Assembly: GCF_902762735.1 (NCBI RefSeq)
Contig: NZ_CACWPP010000002.1
Coordinates: forward strand, 1-64,000
DNA length: 64,000 bases
Direction: 5' to 3'
Origin: an uncultured Ruminococcus sp.
Lineage (GTDB): Bacteria; Bacillota; Clostridia; Oscillospirales; Ruminococcaceae
Shown piece after piece: positions 36,564 through 45,632 of this stretch. The stretch's first letter is position 1. Each line of letters starts with the position of its first letter. The notes under the pieces were generated by a model. That model was not told the DNA's origin, ran no database searches, and was given only the letters and a program-made list of their open reading frames with translations. Both the position numbers and the translations under genes were made by a program.

Positions 36564-37874
36564 TTATCTCTCCATTTTCCAGACTTCGACCGAGTACGGC
36601 TTCAGCTCACTGCCGCCGCCGAAATCGTGGACTGTGCCCGTGAGCAGTTCTTCCGCCTGACCGCACCGCGCGTCAAAATGGGCGGTGTAGGGCTGGTCAT
36701 CGGCATTTATAGCCACAAGTATGCGCTCGCCCTCGAACTCGCGCTCGATAATGCACTGCCTGTTGGTCAGCACGGGGATATTTATGCTCCCGTAGCTCAG
36801 GGACTTGTACTGCGTGCGGATATGCGCCAGCTTCGAGATCAGCTCGGTCAGCTCGTTCCATTCGGGCTTCTCAAAGGAGACTCTCAGCGCGGGGTCGCCG
36901 TCCTTCTTCTCCGCCTTAGTCCCCCACTCCGAACCGTAATAAATGCAGGGAATGCCCGGCATGCCGAACAGCATTCCGTAGATCAGCGGCAGGTGGTTCT
37001 CGTTGGTGAGTATGCTTGCAACTCTGGTAACGTCGTGGTTGTCAACAAATGACAGCAGGTGCATGCCGCGATACCTGCACCAGTTCTCATTGCCGAACTG
37101 GTTTTTCAGCGAGTGGCATATCTCGAACATGTTCATGCTGTTGAAGCTGGAATACAGCCCCTTGTAGCACTCGTAATTCGTGCAGCTGTGGAGCATCTCG
37201 TCATTGACCCAGCGCGAATAGTCGCCGTGCAGAAGCTCACCTATCAGCACGAAGTCCTCCTTGACCCACTCTGCGTGCTTGCGCAGGCGTTTCAGGAAAT
37301 CATTGTCAAGGCAGTAAGCAACGTCAAGGCGCAGACCGTCTATATCAAACTCGCGCACCCACTGTGTCACGCATTCAAGCAGGTGGTCAGCCACCGCAGG
37401 GTTGCGCAGGTTGAGCTTTACCAGGTCGAAATGACCCTCCCAGCCCTCGTACCACAGCCCGTCATTATAATTGCTGTTGCCGCCGAAATTAATGAAGAAC
37501 CAGTCCTTATACTGCGAATTTTCGCGGTTTTTAAGAACGTCCTGAAAAGCCCAGAAACCTCTGCCGACGTGGTTGAACACGCCGTCCAGCACGACTTTTA
37601 TGCCTGCCTTGTGCAGTTCGTCAACGACTTTTTTGAAGTCATCATTAGTACCCAGCCGACAGTCTATCCTGCGATAGTCACGGGTGTTGTAGCCGTGCGT
37701 GTCCGACTCGAACACAGGCGAGAAATAGACCGCATTCACGCCCAGCTTGGAAAGATGCGGTATCCAGTCGATAACTTTCAGGATACGGCTCTCCTCCGCA
37801 CCGTCGTTCTCAAACGGCGCACCGCAGAACCCCAGCGGATAGATCTGATAAAAAACACTTTCATAAGCCCACAT
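36564..37874 (-). CDS. Cytoplasmic GH13 alpha-amylase family enzyme
   Basis: 436 residues without a signal peptide, so it acts inside the cell, on maltodextrins or glycogen-derived oligosaccharides. The GH13 regions are present: I DGVFNHVG, II GLRLDVAYCLD with the nucleophile aspartate, III LIGELLHGDY with the acid/base glutamate, IV FVDNHDVTR. Start ATG at 37874 with AAGGAG 9 bases upstream, and a TATAAT box upstream (37919-37924 on the plus strand). The sequence between regions (WYEGWEGHFDLVKLNLRNP) is like neopullulanase-like or maltogenic enzymes; which linkage it prefers is not clear. It would feed glucose to glycolysis. Confidence 0.9.
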   Translation of the reverse strand: MWAYESVFYQIYPLGFCGAPFENDGAEESRILKVIDWIPHLSKLGVNAVYFSPVFESDTHGYNTRDYRRIDCRLGTNDDFKKVVDELHKAGIKVVLDGVFNHVGRGFWAFQDVLKNRENSQYKDWFFINFGGNSNYNDGLWYEGWEGHFDLVKLNLRNPAVADHLLECVTQWVREFDIDGLRLDVAYCLDNDFLKRLRKHAEWVKEDFVLIGELLHGDYSRWVNDEMLHSCTNYECYKGLYSSFNSMNMFEICHSLKNQFGNENWCRYRGMHLLSFVDNHDVTRVASILTNENHLPLIYGMLFGMPGIPCIYYGSEWGTKAEKKDGDPALRVSFEKPEWNELTELISKLAHIRTQYKSLSYGSINIPVLTNRQCIIEREFEGERILVAINADDQPYTAHFDARCGQAEELLTGTVHDFGGGSELKPYSVEVWKMER

Positions 37875-38388
37875 GATAAAACTCTCCTTAAAGATTAGTT
37901 TGTTTTAATTGACAAAATATATTATAGCACATTTCTTATGATAATTCTATACTCATTTTCTATACAATATTATCAACATAATTGTACACTTTCTACAATC
38001 ACCGCGTAAACAGGGACTTATATATGTGTGGTTTAGACAATTGCCAGAAAAATACAGCATCTTTCCCGCCGCTTCTCTTTTTTAAGACCTGCAAAGCCGC
38101 TGTCAGCGCTCCCCTTTTTGCTTTTATGGACATTCGTATAAAATGCACTTGTGAGCGTTCCCACTGCAAAAAAGAATGTGATAATCCCGCTGATACACCA
38201 CAAAAACAGCGGCTTTAAGGTTCTTGGCGTATATCTTTCCCCCGCCGCAGGCGGGGGAAAAGTACGAAAGAACAGCCATTTTGTATCATCAGCAATACAA
38301 ATCAAAATTGGGAGAAAAAAGAAAATGCAATTTCAGCTAAATGCCAAAATTGCATAGACTATTCTTGTGCATTTTTCCCAATAAAGCG
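37875..38388. other. Intergenic region between amylase and LRR gene
   Basis: Contains the amylase promoter area (37900-37980) and one mobile repeat at 38226-38314. A frame at 38033-38305 with a hydrophobic stretch (SGIITFFFAVGTLTSAF) runs through the repeat and has no ribosome binding site; I do not call it. Confidence 0.5.
38226..38314. repeat. MITE-like element, copy D
   Basis: GC hairpin TTTCCCCCGCC ... GGCGGGGGAAA, core AGAACAGCCATTTTGTATCA and right end ATCAAAATTGGGAG are intact; the left CCCAATTTGG end is degraded. Confidence 0.7.
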
Positions 38389-39114
38389 TTATTTGCGCGA
38401 ATCAATAACAAAATTGCGGCAATAATTCTTCACAAAGCCTTCCATATCCTCATCAAACATTCTTTTCAGCCTTTCGGAGGGAATATCTGCGGCGGCATTC
38501 TCGTCGATGACCCATATCTTATAAGCCTCGTTGGAAGCGTACAGCGATGCGGCATTGTAATCATAAACATCATCGCCCATATCGACCGCCCGATGACCGT
38601 CCAGCGCTATCTCGTTGACCTTATCGCCTATCATGCCCGACTGCATTACGTGGTGAGCCATTTCTTCTGCGGCATATTCGGCATCGCCGCTGTTTTCAAA
38701 CTCCATAACAGCGCGTTCAAAGAACTTCTCGTTCTTCACCAGCAGTTGGTAGGCATAGATAGCATACCTCTTTTTGCCCGCCATGATGGAAGTATCTGTA
38801 AATGCATGCTCACCAATTATCGAAACGCTTTCGGGTATGGGCATCGGTTCTAGCTTCTTACAGCTGAAAAACGCAGTCGAGCCTATCATCTTGACCGTAT
38901 CGGGAATGTTCACCTTTCTCAGGTGACGGCAGCAGCCGAAAGCATAATCGCCGATTATCTGCACGCCATCGGGCAAAGTGACATATCTCAAAGAACTGCA
39001 CCCGCCGAAAGCGGCTTCTCCTATCTCAATTACCCCGTCGGGTACGACTATTTCAGAAACACCATCTTCCTCTATGTAGCCCACAAGAATACCATTCTCT
39101 ATTTCAAATGCCAT
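38389..39114 (-). CDS. BspA-type LRR protein with C-terminal helical domain
   Basis: 241 residues. Four LRR_5 repeats (residues 15-110, for example VSEIVVPDGVIEIGEAAFGG and YVTLPDGVQIIGDYAFG) are followed by a 110-residue helical domain (ALDGHRAVDMGDDVYDYNAA, MFDEDMEGFVKNYCRNF) that I do not recognise. No signal peptide, so probably cytoplasmic like the LRR pair at 5.7-7.8 kb, but with a different tail in place of the zinc ribbon or coiled coil. GAGG lies upstream of the ATG (ggaggttaaataaaaATG). Stands alone between transport and amylase genes. Function unknown. Confidence 0.8.
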   Translation of the reverse strand: MAFEIENGILVGYIEEDGVSEIVVPDGVIEIGEAAFGGCSSLRYVTLPDGVQIIGDYAFGCCRHLRKVNIPDTVKMIGSTAFFSCKKLEPMPIPESVSIIGEHAFTDTSIMAGKKRYAIYAYQLLVKNEKFFERAVMEFENSGDAEYAAEEMAHHVMQSGMIGDKVNEIALDGHRAVDMGDDVYDYNAASLYASNEAYKIWVIDENAAADIPSERLKRMFDEDMEGFVKNYCRNFVIDSRK

Positions 39115-39300
39115 TTTTATTTAACCTCCGTAATCGTTCGCGATGTCTGCATTGAAAAAAATGCCCGAAAATATAAAATCTAACAATATTATATTACTTT
39201 TTTGCCGACTTGTCAATGGCTTTCAAGGTTTTTTAAGCTAAAATGCCAAAGTGGAAACCCTCACATTTTTTTCGGCGGCAGACCGCCCGCGCGGTGCTGT

Positions 39301-40239
39301 CTAACGCCTGTCAAAGTCGATAAACTCCAGCATGACCACCGACAAAAACGAGAACAGCACCACGAATATACCGAGATTTCGCCAGCATTTCAGCACGTTC
39401 TCGGTGCTTGATTCGTACCTTTTCTCCTGATTGTTGCTGCCGCATTCGAGCATCAGCTCGTCTTTTCTCTTTGAGGCGGTGATATAGTCCAGCATCTCAT
39501 CGACGGGCTTCTGCCCCTCTATCTCCATGCTCCTCATCTTGCTCATGGAAGTCCACAGCGATGTCATGGGGAGCGAATTGTACTCGCCCTGCGCACAAAG
39601 CGAGGTCAGTCCCCATTTTGACACAGTGAGATATGACATTTTGTAAGCGTTGCCCGTCAGCGAGAAAAAGCCCCCCGAAAATATCAGCTGGAAGATCAGC
39701 AGGAACGGCACTACCGTCATGGCAGTGGTGGTCGTTTTCACAAACGAAGATATGAACAGCGCTATCATGTCAGCCGCATAGGTTATCAGGAACATCGTGA
39801 AGAACATATCAGCCATCGGGTCTAAGACATAGCCCGTTGTCGGCATCCTGACCTTCGCAAGCACCATCACGGCAATAGTTATCGCCGCCTGACAGCTGCA
39901 CAGGAACGCCTGATAGATCATGTGGGCGAACACATATGAGGTCATATGCAGACCCGAGCGATGCTCGCGCTTGATTATGTGCCTTTCGCGGCAGATGACC
40001 TGTATCGAGTTGAAGAAGCCGTTCCATATGCAGATGCAGGAGAACGCAAATGCGCCCCTCAGCGTGCCTTCCATCGAGACATTCATCTTTTTGCCCACCA
40101 CGAACGACACAAGCCCCGAGATGAACGCCGCCATAGGAAGAACTTTCCAGTCGTTCCTGAAAATAAACATGCGAAACAGCTTGCCCAGATAGATAAAGGT
40201 CTGGCTGACGCGCCCTGCGTGTTTTGAAGCCTTTTCCAT
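39301..40239 (-). CDS. ABC-2 type transporter permease
   Basis: 312 residues with about six membrane helices (SGLVSFVVGKKM, AFAFSCICIWNGFF, AAITIAVMVLA, MFLITYAADMIALFISSF, VVPFLLIFQLIFSGGFFSLT, and a C-terminal FVVLFSFLSVVMLEFI). The central segment FFSLTGN resembles the ABCG/white-type exporter permeases. Its ATG overlaps the stop of the ATPase gene by one base (TGATG), so the two subunits are coupled. A half-transporter pair of this sort usually exports a lipid, drug or peptide; substrate unknown. Confidence 0.85.
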   Translation of the reverse strand: MEKASKHAGRVSQTFIYLGKLFRMFIFRNDWKVLPMAAFISGLVSFVVGKKMNVSMEGTLRGAFAFSCICIWNGFFNSIQVICRERHIIKREHRSGLHMTSYVFAHMIYQAFLCSCQAAITIAVMVLAKVRMPTTGYVLDPMADMFFTMFLITYAADMIALFISSFVKTTTTAMTVVPFLLIFQLIFSGGFFSLTGNAYKMSYLTVSKWGLTSLCAQGEYNSLPMTSLWTSMSKMRSMEIEGQKPVDEMLDYITASKRKDELMLECGSNNQEKRYESSTENVLKCWRNLGIFVVLFSFLSVVMLEFIDFDRR

Positions 40240-41555
40240 CAGCTCACACCCCCTGCTTTCATAGTGGAATACTTTCGCACAAAGTCATCTGCCTTGCCCT
40301 CGCCGCCCTCTTCTGTGCGGTTTACGGACATGAGTATCTCCTCCATCGTCCGCTTGCCGAAAAATTCATAAGCATCTATCGTGTTGCCGTAGTATGCCAG
40401 TCTGCCCGTGCGCTTCGCGTCTTTTGCCACGACTATGACATCGTCGAACAGGTCAGCCACGCGGTCGGGCGTGTGGGTTATGACTATGACTATCTTGCCC
40501 GTGTTGGCTATCGAACGCAGTTTTTCAAACAGCGCCCTTGCCATAACGCCGTCAAGTCCCGAATCAGGCTCATCGAGAATAAAAAGCGTGGGGTCTGAGA
40601 TATACTCCATCGCGATGGAAAGCCTTTTCCTCTGCCCGCCTGACAGCTTGTCCACCAGACTGCTTTTTACGGGAGTCAGCCCGAAAGTGGCAAGCACGTC
40701 GTTTATGCGGTTTCGGCGCTTGTCCATCGAATAATCGGCGGGAAGTCTCAGCCTTGCCGCGTCGGAGAGCGTCCTGTAAACCGTGTCACTGCCGCGCACA
40801 AGGTCCTGCTGAGGCACGAAGCCGATGTCGTATTTCATGCTGTTATACTGCTTGTACACATCGTTCACGCCAAGCGTGATGACGGCTTTCGCCTTTTCGT
40901 AGCCCGTCACCGCGTTGAGGAAAGTCGTCTTGCCCGAACCCGAACCGCCCAGCAGAAGCACCATATGCCCCATAGGTATATTCAGGTGAATGTCTCTCAG
41001 CAGAACTTTCCTTTTAAGAAAACTCATGGCTGTGCGGCTGGTGATGTTTATGGAAAGACCGGGCGAGGTCAGATCTGCTTCGAGACCGCTCAGCTCGGCA
41101 GCCGCGCCCGCATCGTCAAAGGGATAGCCCTCAGCGGTCTTAAAGCTCTTCCCAAAGCCCCAGATGACCGCGCAAAGCCAGTCCAGCGCTATCCACGGGA
41201 CTACCCACAGCCTGTTCCTGCCGAACGCATAGCAAAGACCGAAACACACCCTTATCCTGAATATCGTTTGGGGTATCAGTATCAGCAGAAACAAAAACGC
41301 CGCGATCATGTACGGGAGCGAGCCCGCCTCAAAAAATATACAGCAGAGTATGGCGGCATCAGCGCACGATTCCAGCAGAGCGAGTATGCGCCCCTCACCG
41401 TCGCGCACCGCACACACGCCCAGATAGTATTGCCTGAACAGCGGAACTACCGAGAACCAGCCTTTTTTTCCGCACTTTTCAAATATGCGGCACAGCCCGA
41501 CTGTCTCTATGAGCTGTGCCGCGAGAAACACAGCAAGCTCTGCATACCTATCCAT
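40239..41555 (-). CDS. ABCG-like ATPase with N-terminal membrane region
   Basis: 438 residues from the ATG at 41555; the longer open frame to 41711 overlaps adenosine deaminase coding sequence and has no ribosome site. The first 160 residues carry four or more hydrophobic helices (FLAAQLIETVGLC, ALLESCADAAILCCIFF, MIAAFLFLLILIPQTIF), then an ABC ATPase: Walker A LLGGSGSGKTTFLN, signature LSGGQRKRLSIAME, Walker B LFILDEPDSGLD and switch VIVITH. Fusing a membrane part before the ATPase is unusual; the permease follows as a separate gene. It overlaps the upstream adenosine deaminase end by 8 bp. Confidence 0.85.
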   Translation of the reverse strand: MDRYAELAVFLAAQLIETVGLCRIFEKCGKKGWFSVVPLFRQYYLGVCAVRDGEGRILALLESCADAAILCCIFFEAGSLPYMIAAFLFLLILIPQTIFRIRVCFGLCYAFGRNRLWVVPWIALDWLCAVIWGFGKSFKTAEGYPFDDAGAAAELSGLEADLTSPGLSINITSRTAMSFLKRKVLLRDIHLNIPMGHMVLLLGGSGSGKTTFLNAVTGYEKAKAVITLGVNDVYKQYNSMKYDIGFVPQQDLVRGSDTVYRTLSDAARLRLPADYSMDKRRNRINDVLATFGLTPVKSSLVDKLSGGQRKRLSIAMEYISDPTLFILDEPDSGLDGVMARALFEKLRSIANTGKIVIVITHTPDRVADLFDDVIVVAKDAKRTGRLAYYGNTIDAYEFFGKRTMEEILMSVNRTEEGGEGKADDFVRKYSTMKAGGVS

Positions 41556-42570
41556 CAACAGCGCCCCCTGCCGCAAGACCAAGCTCCGCCCTGACCCGCG
41601 CCTTGACGCGCTCGCCCGCAAAAGCGGCTTCAACGGCATTTTCAAGCAGCTGACGCTTCTGTTTGCCGTCAATGCCGAACAGCTCTTCGGCATAACGGTA
41701 TTCTGCCGCAATATCCGTCCTTTCTATGGCGGGGTCATCGGTATTCAGCGTAACTTTCAGCCCCTGCGAAAAATAGCGCATGAACGGGTGTTCTGCCATA
41801 TTTTCCACCGCATGGGTCTGACGGTTGCTGGTAAGGCACATCTCTAAAGGTATGCCCTTTTCCCTGACAAGCTCCGCAAGCGCACCGTCCTCAAAGCACC
41901 TTACGCCGTGACCGATGCGCGATGCCCCGAAGTTTACAGCCTCCCTGATGCTGTCAGCGCCGTCCGCTTCGCCCGCGTGAATGGTGAACGGTATGCCCTT
42001 ATCTGCGGCATTTTCAAACAGCTCACGATAATTTCGCGTGGGGAACAGCGCTTCCGCACCTGCAAGGTCCATAGCCGCCGCGCCGCCTTCCGCAGACAGA
42101 TATTTCGCGGTAAGCGCCAGCGTTTCGGCGTTTTCCTTTTCGTTGCCGCGCCCGCGCATACAGCAGAGTATCAAGCCCGCATCGAACGGACAGCTCTCCA
42201 GCCCGTCAAGCACAGCTCTTACAGCGTCCTCCTGCGACATGCCCCGCTGACAGTGCAGCTGAGGTGCAAAGCGTATCTCGGCATAAACGACTCCCTGTTC
42301 AGCCAGCGACTTGCAGACGAGTTTCGTGCATTCCGCAAGGGCTTCCCTTGTCTGCAAAAGGGTCAGCGGAAGTTCAAAACAGCGAAGAAAATCGTTCAGG
42401 CTCAGACATTCGGGCGGGACGCACAGCTGTTTTTCAAGCAGTTCATCTTCGGGCAGAGCCATGCCCTGCATCTCGCCCAGCCGCCTTGCGATAAGCGGAG
42501 TAACAGCGCCGTCAAGGTGAAGATGAAGGTCAATAAATCTATCATTTCTGTTAACAATCGGTCTATCCAA
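41548..42570 (-). CDS. add: Adenosine deaminase
   Basis: 340 residues from a TTG at 42570, preferred because GGGAGG lies 9 bases upstream and because the frame further up runs into a mobile repeat. Metal-binding HLHLDGA (residues about 15-21), the loop HAGEADG with the zinc-ligand histidine and the catalytic Glu, and the C-terminal NTDDPAI aspartates are all present. It hydrolyses adenosine (or deoxyadenosine) to inosine in purine salvage; some family members prefer other aminated purines. The 3' end overlaps the ABC ATPase start by 8 bp, so they share a transcript. Confidence 0.9.
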   Translation of the reverse strand: MDRPIVNRNDRFIDLHLHLDGAVTPLIARRLGEMQGMALPEDELLEKQLCVPPECLSLNDFLRCFELPLTLLQTREALAECTKLVCKSLAEQGVVYAEIRFAPQLHCQRGMSQEDAVRAVLDGLESCPFDAGLILCCMRGRGNEKENAETLALTAKYLSAEGGAAAMDLAGAEALFPTRNYRELFENAADKGIPFTIHAGEADGADSIREAVNFGASRIGHGVRCFEDGALAELVREKGIPLEMCLTSNRQTHAVENMAEHPFMRYFSQGLKVTLNTDDPAIERTDIAAEYRYAEELFGIDGKQKRQLLENAVEAAFAGERVKARVRAELGLAAGGAVDG

Positions 42571-42604
42571 AATAAAACCTCCCGACAAAGAGATACAAAT
42601 ATCT

Positions 42605-42679
42605 GATCCCAATTTGGCTGTGTATTGTTCCCCCTGCCGAAGGTGTGGGAACAATAGCAATAAACATCAAAATTGGGAG
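42605..42679. repeat. MITE-like element, copy E, with target duplication
   Basis: GATCCCAATTTGGCTGTGT, GC hairpin TTCCCCCTGCC ... GTGTGGGAA and right end ACATCAAAATTGGGAG; the AACAGCCATTTTG core is missing. Flanked by direct AATATCT repeats at 42598-42604 and 42680-42686. It inserted just upstream of the adenosine deaminase start. Confidence 0.8.
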
Positions 42680-42686
42680 AATATCT

Positions 42687-43078
42687 ATATATATTTTACT
42701 ACTAAGCGGCGTGTTTGTCAACATATATTATCAAATAAACGAAAACTGCTCCGCGCGGGCGGGGCAGGCTGAGACTGCGAAGACAGGGCGAAAGAGGGCG
42801 CAGTGAACTCCACGCGCCGAAAATTTCGGAAAAAAACTGCGTGAGGGCAAAAAAAACGCCGTCATGCCGTCATTTCAGCCAAAATAACAGCAGGCAGACG
42901 TTATATTTACAGAAATTTGCAGGCTGTCCGCCCCACAACTCCCGCTTTAGGGGACTTGCCCGCGCTGAAACGCCGATCTGCGCCCGACCGCAGGCAGAAA
43001 CAGCGGCGAACGGTCGGATATGTCCAAAAAAGCCCCCCGCAGTAGCGCGGCAAGGCGAAAGACGTTCCCCCGAAAAGG
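42687..43078. other. GC-rich intergenic region, nothing found
   Basis: No promoter or gene could be supported. The DNA is GC-rich with short inverted repeats. Open frames here have no ribosome site and unlikely composition. Confidence 0.5.
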
Positions 43079-43804
43079 CTATTTACCGCACTTTTTCAGC
43101 ACTTCCGAGACCCGCGCCAAGTCGTCGGCATTATCTATCTCGGTACACAGGCGCGAACCGATCTCCAGCGGGAAGATACTGCATCTGTCAGAAACGGCAT
43201 TGAATGCGTTTTCCGCGTAACAGCGCCGTTTGCTGTCATCTCCGCTCTCGCAGAAAGCCGTGATGCTCTCCAGCCAGATCTGCATATCTGCTTTAAGTAT
43301 CTTGTAAAGCGGCTGAGCGGCGAGCGCATTGTCGAAAAATTCGACACCTATGCGGACTATCTTCCCGCTTTCGATCACTGCCTTAAAATCCTTCTGCGGA
43401 ATCGGCAGAGCCGAAGAGACCGTCATACAGCTGTTTTCCGCGCGGATAACATCGCCAAGCACGCTCTCTTCAAACACCAGGTCGCCGTGCATCAGGATAA
43501 TATCGTCATCAAGCTCCCCGCGTGCGAGATATATGGAGTAGATGTAATTCGTGACGGCATAACAAGGATTGTTCACAAACTTTGTCCCCGCAGGAAGAGC
43601 AAGTCCTGCGGCATAGCTTTTCAGCACATTTTCGTTGTAGCCCGTCGTGATAACGATATTGTCAAGCCCCTCAGCCGACAGCATTTTCAGCTGACGACTG
43701 AGGATAGTTTCGTGCGCGGCGATCTCCGTCATGCATTTCGGGCGGTCATCGGTGAGACTGCCCATTCGCGAGCCCCGCCCCGAGTTGAGTATCAGCACTG
43801 TCAT
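43079..43804 (-). CDS. NTP-transferase (sugar or choline nucleotidyltransferase)
   Basis: 241 residues from the ATG at 43804; the open frame continues to 43855 but the ribosome site GGTGAGG lies just before 43804. The nucleotidyltransferase signature LNSGRGSRMGSLTDDRPKCM (residues 5-24) replaces the usual LAAGxGxRL, and ILMHGDLVFEES carries the metal-binding aspartate. Closest in form to LicC-type (phosphocholine) and RmlA-type enzymes that build CDP- or UDP-linked surface precursors. The final 80 residues (YKILKADMQIWLESITAFCE, LCTEIDNADDLARV) also fit LicC. Starts 10 bp after a small gene; substrate uncertain. Confidence 0.75.
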   Translation of the reverse strand: MTVLILNSGRGSRMGSLTDDRPKCMTEIAAHETILSRQLKMLSAEGLDNIVITTGYNENVLKSYAAGLALPAGTKFVNNPCYAVTNYIYSIYLARGELDDDIILMHGDLVFEESVLGDVIRAENSCMTVSSALPIPQKDFKAVIESGKIVRIGVEFFDNALAAQPLYKILKADMQIWLESITAFCESGDDSKRRCYAENAFNAVSDRCSIFPLEIGSRLCTEIDNADDLARVSEVLKKCGK

Positions 43805-43814
43805 GTCCCGCACC

Positions 43815-44021
43815 TCACCCCTCGCCCTGCGCAAAATACGACGCGAGCTGTTCATCGGTCAGCTCAGCGCCGATGTCCCAGCCGTTTTTGTAGGCGGTCA
43901 TGTCGGGCACTCTGACTTCCCTGCCGTTTTCGAGTATCAGCGTGACCATCGGCTCTTCGCCCTCAGCAAAGCCTTCACAGCCGTTATCAGGCTCGATGAG
44001 ATCGGTTATCTTGTATTTCAT
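43815..44021 (-). CDS. Small unknown protein
   Basis: 68 residues from the ATG at 44021, with GGGAGGGG 5 bases upstream (a strong site). Acidic, probably one mixed alpha-beta fold: KITDLIEPDNGCEG, TLILENGREVRVPDM, then ELTDEQLASYFAQGEG. No known family. Shares a transcript with the nucleotidyltransferase (10-bp gap). Confidence 0.6.
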   Translation of the reverse strand: MKYKITDLIEPDNGCEGFAEGEEPMVTLILENGREVRVPDMTAYKNGWDIGAELTDEQLASYFAQGEG

Positions 44022-44193
44022 GGTATCCCCTCCCAAAACATTATAGCATGTGCGGGCGCAAAAATCAAGCGGAGTTTCGGGCGAAGAAAATTTCGGGCGG
44101 GCAGATAAAATTAGCGGTAAATTCACTAAGTTAAAACGCAGAGTTAATAATTTTGATATATACTGGTAAAGTATATCAAATTTCGGCTGAAAG

Positions 44194-44445
44194 GCGCACG
44201 GAAGAACAGTCCCGCGAAAAGGCATTATTTGGCAGAGCATCAAATTTCAACTGAAAAACGCCGCCGATGCGAAACTTTCGGGCAGGGACGGCTGAAATGC
44301 GCACGGCAGAACAGTCCCGCGAAAAGGCATTATTTGGCAGAGCATCAAATTTCGGCTGAAAAACGCCGCTGATGCGAAATTTTCGGGCAGGGACGGCTGT
44401 AATGCGCACGGCAGAACAGTCCCGCGAAAAGGCAATATTTGAAAG
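44194..44445. repeat. Tandem 105-bp repeats before a membrane protein gene
   Basis: The sequence GCGCACGG starts at 44194, 44299 and 44404, an exact 105-bp period. Units share AACAGTCCCGCGAAAAGGCA, ATCAAATTTCGGCTGAAAAA and GAAATTTTCGGGCAGGGAC. Two full units and a third partial one run up to the ribosome site at 44456. The copies are very similar, so recent; the period is a multiple of three and creates chance open frames. Confidence 0.8.
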
Positions 44446-44455
44446 GAAAAATAAA

Positions 44456-45436
44456 ATGTCCACAAAAAAGATAAACATAGACGGGCTCGAACTTGACGAA
44501 GAAGACCGCGAATACGAAGAAAAGCTCGCAAGAGAAGAACAGGAAAAGCGCAGACGCGCAGAGGAACAGGCTGAAGCGGAAAAAGCAGAGCGCGAAAAAC
44601 AGAAGCGCGAAGCCGACAAAGAACGCGAACGTCAGATCGCTGAGGAAAAGCTGGAGCTTTTGAAACTGAAATCAGGTCTTGCCGACGAAGAAAGCTCGGA
44701 GCTGACAAAAAATGACGAAACGTTTGAGAAGCCTCAGGGATGGGCGGCTGTTGCAAATTTCTGGTATCACTACAAATTTATAGTCACATTCTCCGTGATA
44801 GCCCTGCTGATAGTGGGTTTTCTGGTGTACACCGAAGCTACGCGCAAGCGCGATGACCTCTGCATAATGGTGGTGACGGATAACGACCTCTCACAGCGTT
44901 CGGAAGAGCTGGAAAAATTCTTTGAAAAATATGTGGACGACCTTGACGGCAACGGCTACGTTCACGTCGGCATAATAAATATCCCCACAGGCAGGAACAT
45001 CGACCCCGTGACAGAAAACACCTATACGCAGAAGTTTCTGGCGCAGGTGCAGACAGGTGAGGCGATGATAGTCATTACAGACTCGCACACCCGTGAAGAT
45101 TATATGGAGATGATGGACGATACACTGCCCGAGAAGTTCCCCGACAACAAGTATATCGACGAGAAGGGTTTCAGCTTCAATTCGCAGGTGATGGCGCAGG
45201 AGCTTAAATACGAGCTTATGCCGAATGATGTCCACATGTCCATAAGACTGCCGCAGGCGACCATGAGCCTGAAGACCGAAGAAGCCGCCGCAAAATATGA
45301 CGAGAGCTTTGAGGTGTTCGCAAAGATAGTCGAAGATATTACAAAGCGCTGTGAAGAGACCTCCGACAAGGGGCTAACCACCGAGCCGATACAGTACGAC
45401 GACGAGAGCAGCAGCTCCGACGCGCAGGAGAAATAA
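44456..45436 (+). CDS. Single-pass membrane protein with charged coiled-coil N-terminus
   Basis: 326 residues from the ATG at 44456 (AAAGG upstream); the longer frame begins in the tandem repeats. Residues 10-80 are very rich in Glu, Arg and Lys with heptads (REEQEKRRRAEEQAEAEKA). One transmembrane helix follows (FIVTFSVIALLIVGFLVYTE, about residues 107-126), then an extracellular domain of about 200 residues with alternating helices and strands (DDLCIMVVTDNDL, MIVITDSHTREDY). Positive residues before the helix predict an inside coiled coil and outside domain. No family known. Function unknown. Confidence 0.7.
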   Translation: MSTKKINIDGLELDEEDREYEEKLAREEQEKRRRAEEQAEAEKAEREKQKREADKERERQIAEEKLELLKLKSGLADEESSELTKNDETFEKPQGWAAVANFWYHYKFIVTFSVIALLIVGFLVYTEATRKRDDLCIMVVTDNDLSQRSEELEKFFEKYVDDLDGNGYVHVGIINIPTGRNIDPVTENTYTQKFLAQVQTGEAMIVITDSHTREDYMEMMDDTLPEKFPDNKYIDEKGFSFNSQVMAQELKYELMPNDVHMSIRLPQATMSLKTEEAAAKYDESFEVFAKIVEDITKRCEETSDKGLTTEPIQYDDESSSSDAQEK

Positions 45437-45559
45437 TGGGGCGAGGGGCTGTGTCTCCCCCGAAAATGCGCAGTTTCGCAAGGGGCTGGGCGGCGGCGGA
45501 GCTTATCAATGCACGCGAATGCAGGTCTGCCAAAAGAGATATGAGAGCGGACTGTGCTA

Positions 45560-45588
45560 TTGACTTGAAAAGGAAGATATGATATAAT
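45560..45588 (+). promoter_or_regulatory. Promoter of the serine acetyltransferase gene
   Basis: TTGACT (45560-45565) and TATAAT (45583-45588), 17-bp spacer, 44 bp before the start codon. Confidence 0.7.
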
Positions 45589-45632
45589 AAAATCATATTA
45601 TTTCTATATGTTTTAACAGCGGAGGTAACGGC

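Noticed and set aside
38033..38305. Possible 90-residue membrane protein
   Set aside because: The frame starts inside mobile repeat copy D and has no ribosome site.
42841..43203. GC-rich 120-residue frame upstream of the nucleotidyltransferase end
   Set aside because: It overlaps the end of the nucleotidyltransferase gene, lacks a ribosome site and has unnatural composition.
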